A stretch of 64,000 bases of DNA, taken from positions 1 to 64,000 of the forward strand of contig JADJNA010000020.1 of NCBI GenBank assembly GCA_016709305.1, written 5' to 3'. The notes below the pieces were generated by a model that saw nothing but the letters and a program-made list of their open reading frames with translations, did no database searches and was not told the origin of the DNA. The stretch comes from Candidatus Villigracilis saccharophilus. Lineage in GTDB: Bacteria; Chloroflexota; Anaerolineae; Anaerolineales; Villigracilaceae. Below are positions 61,617 to 64,000 of the stretch, piece by piece (position 1 is the first letter of the stretch; every line of letters begins with the position of its first letter). The translations under genes and the position numbers were made by a program.

Positions 61617-61883
61617 ATGACATTCCCGTCCCTGCTCTTTGCGTTGGTGCTTGCTCTTCTATGCGGAGTTTTGTTCCATGTCCTGCGCGGCGGTGGCGCT
61701 TGGAGTCTGTTTTTGTATATCGGTTTGAGCGCGCTCGGGTTTGCGCTTAGCCAATGGATCGGAAACTTGTTGAATTGGAATTTGTTCGTATTTGGAACAG
61801 TGGATATTGGGTCGGGAGTGGTTGGCAGTTCTGTCGCTTTACTCCTTGGAGAATGGTTGATCCGTCCAGAGCGTGCACGGTAA
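61617..61883 (+). CDS. Small membrane protein
   Basis: 88 residues with three helices: at 5-24 (LLFALVLALLCGVLFHVL), 30-48 and 60-80 (DIGSGVVGSSVALLLGEWLI). The ATG follows the peptidase stop by three bases, suggesting co-transcription. No family recognised. Confidence 0.6.
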   Translation: MTFPSLLFALVLALLCGVLFHVLRGGGAWSLFLYIGLSALGFALSQWIGNLLNWNLFVFGTVDIGSGVVGSSVALLLGEWLIRPERAR

Positions 61884-61917
61884 ATCGGGTTATAATCTGC
61901 GCCTGTTGGCGAAAACA

Positions 61918-61955
61918 TTAGACTTCGGAAGTCTGGTTTGGCTTCCGAAGTCTAA
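61918..61955. repeat. TTAGACTTCGGAAG palindrome
   Basis: Perfect 14-base arms (61918-61931 and 61942-61955) with a ten-base loop between the small membrane gene and the DedA gene; no T-run. Confidence 0.7.
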
Positions 61956-61986
61956 GCTTAATATACTAATATAAAAGGAATTGAAA

Positions 61987-62622
61987 ATGGAGTTTGTAAA
62001 ATCTGTGATTGACCTGTTCTTGCATTTGGATGAATATCTTGCAACCATCATCACACAATATGGCGGCTGGACCTACGGCATTTTGTTCGCTGTGATCTTT
62101 GTCGAAACAGGTCTGGTGATCATGCCCTTCCTGCCCGGCGATTCGCTTTTGTTCACGGCGGGCACGTTCGCAGCGCTTGGCTCATTGAATGTTTGGTATA
62201 TTGCGGGCTTATTGATGGCTGCCGCGATCCTTGGGGATACCGTCAACTATTCCATCGGCCATTATCTTGGCGAACGCGCCTATAACATCAAATGGATCAA
62301 GAAGGAATATTTTGACAAGACCCACGCCTTCTTTGAAAAACATGGCGGTAAGTCTATTTTTCTCGCTCGCTTTGTTCCCATCGTGCGCACCTTCGTACCG
62401 TTCGTGGCGGGCATTGGCAAGATGTCTTATGGGTATTTCATTACCTATAACGTTGTCGGCGGCATCGTCTGGGTGGCGCTTTTCACTTTTGCGGGATATT
62501 TCTTCGGCAACATTCCGTTTATGAAGGACAATTTTGAATACGTGATCATCGTCATTATTTTGGTCTCCGTCCTGCCGATGGTGTTCGAATGGTTGAAAGC
62601 TCGCAGAGAAGCGAAGAAATGA
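61987..62622 (+). CDS. DedA-family (SNARE-associated) membrane protein
   Basis: 211 residues. Five to six helices. VIMPFLPGDSLLFTAGTFAA near residue 40 is the family mark, and FLARFVPIVRTFVPFVAGIG carries the conserved F/Y-x-R-x-x-P-x-x-R that is linked to transport of lipid carriers or protons. AAGGAATTGAAA precedes the ATG at 61987. DedA proteins recycle undecaprenyl phosphate or polyprenol carriers and maintain membrane potential. It is followed by a hairpin and the VanZ-like gene. Confidence 0.93.
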   Translation: MEFVKSVIDLFLHLDEYLATIITQYGGWTYGILFAVIFVETGLVIMPFLPGDSLLFTAGTFAALGSLNVWYIAGLLMAAAILGDTVNYSIGHYLGERAYNIKWIKKEYFDKTHAFFEKHGGKSIFLARFVPIVRTFVPFVAGIGKMSYGYFITYNVVGGIVWVALFTFAGYFFGNIPFMKDNFEYVIIVIILVSVLPMVFEWLKARREAKK

Positions 62623-62627
62623 CTTGT

Positions 62628-62655
62628 AGGTCACGCCGCGGGCGTGGCCTATTTT
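62628..62655 (+). terminator. Terminator after the DedA gene
   Basis: AGGTCACGCC against GGCGTGGCCT with one G-T pair and a three-base loop, then seven T (62652-62658). The ATG of the VanZ-like gene begins at 62659, right after the T-run. Confidence 0.8.
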
Positions 62656-62658
62656 TTT

Positions 62659-63024
62659 ATGAAATATTCCGCTGTTCTCTTTTTTGTTTTTATTGTTGGT
62701 CTTGTAATTCTTGCGGATACCGATCGGCTTCCTGTTTTTATTCAATCCGCTTATGATTTTCCAAATGGAGATAAGCTCGGGCACTTTATCCTTTACGGCC
62801 TGTTGAACTTTTTCATCACCCGCGCATTTCTCTCTTCGCTTCCTTCCCGAACACGTGGCTGGGTGACTCTTTCAATTGGTATGATTCTCTCCTTTGTTAT
62901 CACACTCGAAGAGTTCTCGCAAAAGTATTTTGCCACACGCACGTTTAGTTATTTGGACTTGTTCGCAAGCCTGCTCGGAGTGCTTGTCGGGGGATGGGCG
63001 GCATATAAAACAAAAAGACCCTAA
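62659..63024 (+). CDS. VanZ-family membrane protein
   Basis: 121 residues, four helices. Motif FPNGDKLGHFILYGLLNFFI near residue 33 (the D-K-x-x-H core) and ITLEEFSQKYFATRTFSYLD near residue 80 are typical VanZ marks. No ribosome-binding site is visible between terminator and ATG; a GTG at 62644 inside the hairpin would be the alternative start. VanZ proteins affect teicoplanin sensitivity; general function is unknown. Confidence 0.85.
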   Translation: MKYSAVLFFVFIVGLVILADTDRLPVFIQSAYDFPNGDKLGHFILYGLLNFFITRAFLSSLPSRTRGWVTLSIGMILSFVITLEEFSQKYFATRTFSYLDLFASLLGVLVGGWAAYKTKRP

Positions 63025-63052
63025 AGGTTTTCAAAACCTTTAGGGTCTTTTT
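63012..63052. terminator. Bidirectional terminator, CCCTAAAGG palindrome family
   Basis: Perfect 20-base arms (AAAAAGACCCTAAAGGTTTT and its complement) with a single central base, flanked by A/T runs on both sides. It overlaps the VanZ stop and precedes the converging penicillin-acylase gene. Same core as the elements at 28215-28249 and 56423-56484. Confidence 0.88.
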
Positions 63053-63065
63053 GTTTCAACATTTC

Positions 63066-64000
63066 TTACGGTATCAACTTCAAATGTCCTTCACTATCTT
63101 TGATGACTGACTCCTGTTCCCACCACATCGGGGCATATCCAATCTTTGTCCACATCAGCGCCATATCATCATAATGCGGATGAAAGGCATGTCCAGATTG
63201 ACCGGTGGTATGCCCGGCGAGCGAATTGTCGAGATTGCCCAGGTCCACGATCTCACGCTCGGAGGGGAGCCAATTTACTTCAAAGGAATCGCCCACTTCC
63301 CAGCCGGTCGCGTTGACCACACTCTTGCCGCCGCCTGTTTCGAACGGTCCGCGGTTGAATAATGCTTCTATTGGACCAATGCCTGATTTTCCAAGCGTCC
63401 CATTGCGGAAAGTGGCTGTATGCAATTTGCCCCAGACCGGCCATTTGGCTGTATCTTTGCCGTATTCCTTCTCGATCTGTTCGATGGTTTCTCCAAAGGC
63501 GCGGATGAAAATATCATCGCGGGTTTCAACTTTTTCAACCGTGGCTTGATCGTCCCACCACGGGCTGTCTGGTTGTTGGACCAGATCCCGCATCACCACA
63601 TACCAGCGCGAACCGCCGTCAGGCCAGTAATCTTCCGGCAGGTCATCTTTGAAAGTGTCTGTGAGCGCGTTCGACCAGAACCATTCGAAGACCGATGCTG
63701 CTTGTGAGTCGGCGGTTTCCTGGTAGTTCCATGAGCTGAGGAACTGATCTCGGACGGCTGCCAACTGCGGGTCCAGAGTGAGCGAGAGCAGAATGGGCGT
63801 GAGTGTTTCAGCGTTGAGGTTCTTCGAGTCGCCGTGCATGCTCTTGAAGTAGTCTGCGTCAATTTTAGCAGGTGCGTTCTGGATCATATCCACAATGCGG
63901 GCGGCGCGCTGACCATAGTCCCAATCTTTGGTGATGAGGTAGGGATAGTCGCGCGGGCTGGCTTGATTATTGGCTGTGACGATGAACCCGCTTTGCGGGT
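63066..64000 (-). CDS. Penicillin acylase family protein, C-terminal part, cut by the right edge
   Basis: About 311 residues of the C-terminal part. At the window edge the frame reads GFIVTANNQASPRDYPYLIT, the standard late beta-subunit strand with the oxyanion-type Asn, and farther on WRWYVVM- and NATGWEVGDSFEVNWLPSE-type sequence, then HYDDMALMWTKIGYAPMWWE at the end. In Ntn-hydrolase acylases the precursor is cut to alpha and beta chains and the new N-terminal Ser is the nucleophile; that residue and the signal peptide lie outside this window. Substrates of the family include penicillins and acyl-homoserine lactones. Confidence 0.9.
   Translation of the reverse strand, partial: PQSGFIVTANNQASPRDYPYLITKDWDYGQRAARIVDMIQNAPAKIDADYFKSMHGDSKNLNAETLTPILLSLTLDPQLAAVRDQFLSSWNYQETADSQAASVFEWFWSNALTDTFKDDLPEDYWPDGGSRWYVVMRDLVQQPDSPWWDDQATVEKVETRDDIFIRAFGETIEQIEKEYGKDTAKWPVWGKLHTATFRNGTLGKSGIGPIEALFNRGPFETGGGKSVVNATGWEVGDSFEVNWLPSEREIVDLGNLDNSLAGHTTGQSGHAFHPHYDDMALMWTKIGYAPMWWEQESVIKDSEGHLKLIP

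Overview
The window looks like a chromosome segment of a mesophilic bacterium with roughly 50% GC, most likely a Chloroflexota of the Anaerolineae type. That assignment is an inference from the gene families present: topA fused to a DUF5679 zinc module, a NoeA-like methyltransferase beside a YLDPGSGS micro-protein, several families I associate with Anaerolineae, and many short intergenic palindromes. There is no 16S gene to confirm it. No phage, transposase, CRISPR array or replication origin was seen. One tRNA is present, tRNA-Leu(UAA).

Layout. 1-2.5 kb: decayed cyclase/ATPase/TPR regulator. 2.6-7.8 kb: minus-strand genes including rarA (broken by one base), an EamA transporter and a HAD phosphatase. 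7.8-13 kb: a pair of co-translated membrane proteins, then an operon in which the two subunits of a family I CoA-transferase are separated by an alpha/beta hydrolase. 13-17.4 kb: a Tam-like methyltransferase, P5C dehydrogenase, a thioredoxin-fold lipoprotein with an in-frame UGA at its first redox Cys, and an ion-channel-like protein. 17.5-22.3 kb: PAS histidine kinase, Atg22-like MFS protein, ffh. 22.4-27.6 kb: a patchwork region of an LLM oxidoreductase whose 3' end recurs twice downstream, a YcaQ-like glycosylase and small AT-rich minus-strand genes. 27.8-36.4 kb: housekeeping genes rpsP-khpA-rimM, dprA, manC, topA and a surface-polysaccharide-type pair. 36.4-45.5 kb: greA, dgt, tRNA-Leu, a repeat-rich lipoprotein, a GT-C protein and small enzymes. 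45.6-51 kb: alaS behind a probable alanine-rich leader-peptide attenuator, an SDR and a GH13 glucosidase. 51-56.4 kb: an operon of amidohydrolase, two peptide-ABC permeases and a binding protein. 56.4-64 kb: MocR-type regulator, mnmA, S9 peptidase, DedA and VanZ proteins, and the C-terminal part of a penicillin acylase.

The two strongest observations are regulatory or recoding features missed by simple gene calling. One is a candidate selenoprotein at 15679-16206: UGA at the first position of a CxxC-type motif, followed by a 7-bp hairpin with a GUU loop 27 nt downstream. The other is a classical attenuation leader upstream of alaS: a 20-residue peptide with seven Ala, alternative stems and a terminator.

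A caution applies throughout. At least nine single-base indels, most of them in homopolymers, break otherwise intact genes (rarA, tam, dprA three times, topA, alaS, dppB and the gene at 25.2-26.2 kb). The spread across essential genes points to residual assembly error rather than gene decay. The cyclase remnant at the left edge may be partly explained the same way.
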